A stretch of DNA of 7,562 bases, taken from NCBI GenBank assembly GCA_025351145.1, contig JANXWM010000566.1, positions 1 through 7,562 of the forward strand, written 5' to 3'. A program made the translations under genes and the position numbers. A model generated the notes under the pieces. It was not told the origin of the DNA, made no database searches, and was given only the letters and a program-made list of their open reading frames with translations. Origin of the DNA: Chitinophagaceae bacterium (lineage in GTDB: Bacteria > Bacteroidota > Bacteroidia > Chitinophagales > Chitinophagaceae). Positions 6,264-7,562 of this stretch are shown here, piece by piece (within the stretch, counting starts at the first letter, position 1; the number at the start of each line of letters is the position of its first letter).

Positions 6264-6291
6264 GTTGCAGAGTTGAAGGAAATGCTGCAAC
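6264..6291. promoter_or_regulatory. Inverted repeat in the divergent promoter region, possible operator
   Basis: GTTGCAG (6264-6270) and CTGCAAC (6285-6291) are perfect 7-base inverted arms separated by 14 bases. They lie between the divergent dehydrogenase-like gene and ridA, immediately upstream of the minus-strand -7 candidate. The arm centres are 21 bases apart, about two helical turns, which suits a dimeric regulator. It could also be chance in a short region. Confidence 0.3.
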
Positions 6292-6313
6292 TTGCTTTTA
6301 AAACAAACATCGC

Positions 6314-6700
6314 ATGAACAAGCAGATCATTAATACAGAAAAAGCCCCGGCACCAATAGGCCCTTATAATCAAAGTGTAAAAGCCGGGAGCTTATTATTT
6401 ATCAGCGGACAAATACCCATTAATCCTTCAACAGGCGAAATAGTGAGTGGCGGTATAAAAGCGGCCACACATCAAAGTATGCAGAACCTCGAAGCTATAT
6501 TAAGTGAAGCAAACCTTACTTTCGAACACGTAGTAAAAACGACGATCTTTCTTAGTGATATGTCTTTGTTTGCAGAGGCAAATGAAGTGTACGGAAGTTA
6601 TTTTAAAGGCGATTATCCCGCAAGAGAAACAGTGGCTGTAAAGGGTTTGCCCAAAGGAGTTGATGTAGAAATAAGCATGATTGCCAGTGTAAATATTTAA
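6314..6700 (+). CDS. ridA: RidA family reactive imine/enamine deaminase
   Basis: The 128-residue product has the standard length and conserved residues of RidA (YjgF/YER057c/UK114, Rid subfamily). It opens with APAPIGPYNQSVKAG (11-25), followed by FISGQIPINP (29-38), ATHQSMQNLEAIL (51-63) and FEHVVKTTIFLSDM (70-83). YPARETVAVKGLPKGVDVEI at 101-120 contains Arg104, the arginine expected to bind the substrate carboxylate. RidA trimers in the cytoplasm hydrolyse 2-aminoacrylate and related enamines/imines from PLP enzymes to 2-keto acids plus ammonia, preventing enzyme damage. It is divergent from the dehydrogenase-like gene with 76 bases between and convergent with the aldose 1-epimerase-like gene. 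The leader is A-rich without a Shine-Dalgarno site. Nothing is missing or odd in the sequence. Confidence 0.95.
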   Translation: MNKQIINTEKAPAPIGPYNQSVKAGSLLFISGQIPINPSTGEIVSGGIKAATHQSMQNLEAILSEANLTFEHVVKTTIFLSDMSLFAEANEVYGSYFKGDYPARETVAVKGLPKGVDVEISMIASVNI

Positions 6701-6711
6701 ATAATTATTGG

Positions 6712-6760
6712 CCGGGCTTTAGACACTTTAGTGATCGTTCCTTGCGTCGCACACTTGTAC
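6712..6760 (-). repeat. Dispersed intergenic repeat, copy 4
   Basis: On the minus strand the core runs 6760 to 6742 as GTACAAGTGTGCGACGCAA, one mismatch (A to T at core position 8) from the other three. The second box AGCCCGG runs 6718 to 6712 after 23 bases. The element occupies much of the 108-base gap between convergent ridA and the aldose 1-epimerase-like gene, starting 12 bases after the ridA stop. No separate terminator is evident in this gap. Confidence 0.85.
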
Positions 6761-6808
6761 AGCAAATATTTTATTCAGCTTTCTGCAGCCAATACAAAAA
6801 CCTGTTTC

Positions 6809-7562
6809 TTAAAGTGTTTTAAGCTGATATGCAGTTGTAAAAGTATATACCTCTCCCGGTTTTGCCGTAATCAACCCAATACCGTTATTAAATGCATCAG
6901 GTACACTGCTTAAATTTTCAATGGCAATGCTTTTGCGGTGTGGTGGCGTGTATATCTGCAGGTATGGGTAAGATGCAGAGGGGATTATATCAAGTTGCAG
7001 GCCCGTTGTTTCATCTTTTATACTGCAGGCAACAGCTTCAAAATTTTCAAGTACAAAACAATTGTCGAGGAAAGTATCACCAAAAGTTTTAAAAGAATTG
7101 AATGTGCTGTATGGCAACTTATTACCTGATGGAATTAACCCATCAGTAAACTCTATCATTACTTTGCTGTTAAACTCAACCTTTAAACTGTTTACTGTTT
7201 CGCCCAAACAAAAGTAAGGATGCCAGCCATCTGATAATGGCATTTCGCCCTCACCGGTGTTGGTTACTTTGGTAATAAGTGTAAGCTTATTCTCTTCACT
7301 TAGCATATAACTTACCTCCATACTGAAAGCAAAAGGAAAACCTTCTTCCTTCTTATTGTAATTGTAAGCCAGGGTAACATAAGCTTTCTCATTATCAGCT
7401 CCGGAATCTTTAATCGTAAAAGTTGCATCATAAATTAATCCATGTATAGCAGAGTCGCCCAAATAATGCTTCTTTATTTTATGTGCAGTTCCCTGGTGTA
7501 CATATTCGCCATTTTTCATGCGGCAAACGAAGGGGCTTAGCTTTGCGCTTTTAAACCCGTTG
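6809..7562 (-). CDS. Aldose 1-epimerase-like (galactose mutarotase family) protein, 5' end outside the window
   Basis: The frame runs from the right edge to the TAA at 6811-6809 and is open through base 7561, so the ATG at 7519 is internal: the 14 codons before it read NGFKSAKLSPFVCR, a continuation of the family's N-terminal strand region. At least 250 residues are visible; full proteins are around 300 or more. Counting from the Met at 7519, candidate active-site residues are His26 in IHGLIYD, His100 in LSDGWHPYF, Asp152 in LDNCF and Glu201 in IAIENLSSVPDAF, matching in order the two His, Asp and Glu of GalM-type mutarotases (assignment inferred by order and context). The likely reaction is interconversion of alpha and beta anomers of an aldose in the cytoplasm. 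No signal peptide can be judged because the start is missing. It converges with ridA. Confidence 0.88.
   Translation of the reverse strand, partial: NGFKSAKLSPFVCRMKNGEYVHQGTAHKIKKHYLGDSAIHGLIYDATFTIKDSGADNEKAYVTLAYNYNKKEEGFPFAFSMEVSYMLSEENKLTLITKVTNTGEGEMPLSDGWHPYFCLGETVNSLKVEFNSKVMIEFTDGLIPSGNKLPYSTFNSFKTFGDTFLDNCFVLENFEAVACSIKDETTGLQLDIIPSASYPYLQIYTPPHRKSIAIENLSSVPDAFNNGIGLITAKPGEVYTFTTAYQLKTL

Noticed and set aside
6731..6913. 60-codon frame on the + strand after ridA
   Set aside because: It reads through repeat copy 4 and into the antisense of the epimerase-like gene; nothing in it looks like a protein family.
6809..7519. The epimerase-like gene as complete with an ATG at 7519
   Set aside because: The frame stays open to the window edge and the upstream codons read NGFKSAKLSPFVCR, which fits the family; the Met is internal and the true start is outside.
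1..7562. CRISPR array, tRNA or rRNA gene, insertion sequence, defence system
   Set aside because: The repeats are kilobases apart and not regularly spaced; no RNA gene hallmark, transposase or defence-type protein was found among the coding regions.

Overview
The window looks like a chromosomal segment of a Bacteroidota bacterium, most likely family Chitinophagaceae. The reasons are AT-rich DNA, A-rich leaders without Shine-Dalgarno sites, candidate -7 boxes of the Bacteroidota TAnnTTTG type, and gene families typical of the phylum: PepSY-like secreted proteins, a DUF4421 barrel and a secreted M1 peptidase. The taxonomic call is inference from protein style, not from a search.

Layout. Positions 1-189 hold the 3' end of a gene that seems to encode a PepSY-like protein, closed by a strong hairpin terminator. 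A second secreted PepSY-like protein follows (464-904) with its own terminator, then a secreted M1 metallopeptidase (985-2847) and a DUF4421 outer-membrane-type protein (3106-4155), all on the + strand. A 321-base non-coding stretch separates these envelope genes from a minus-strand block. In transcription order that block is a shortened 3-hydroxyacyl-CoA-dehydrogenase-like protein (6237-5602), tsaB (5598-4888) and a cysteine-free ArsR-type regulator (4818-4477). ridA (6314-6700, +) diverges from the block. An aldose 1-epimerase-like gene (minus strand, 6809 to the right edge) converges on ridA and runs out of the window.

How the genes relate. The left half is cell-envelope or secreted functions in separate transcription units. 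The right half is housekeeping: the t6A tRNA modification factor TsaB, metabolite repair by RidA and sugar mutarotation. The dehydrogenase-like gene and tsaB are almost certainly co-transcribed: the same reading frame is interrupted only by TAA plus one codon, and tsaB starts at TTG.

The most notable signal is a dispersed intergenic repeat. A 19-base core occurs four times (three identical copies, one with a single mismatch), always between genes and always near a gene 3' end, in alternating orientation. A second conserved box lies 22-23 bases downstream in every copy, giving an element of about 48 bases. A separate 7-base tandem repeat lies inside the tsaB coding sequence and is translated. 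I see no defence system, CRISPR array, insertion sequence or RNA gene.
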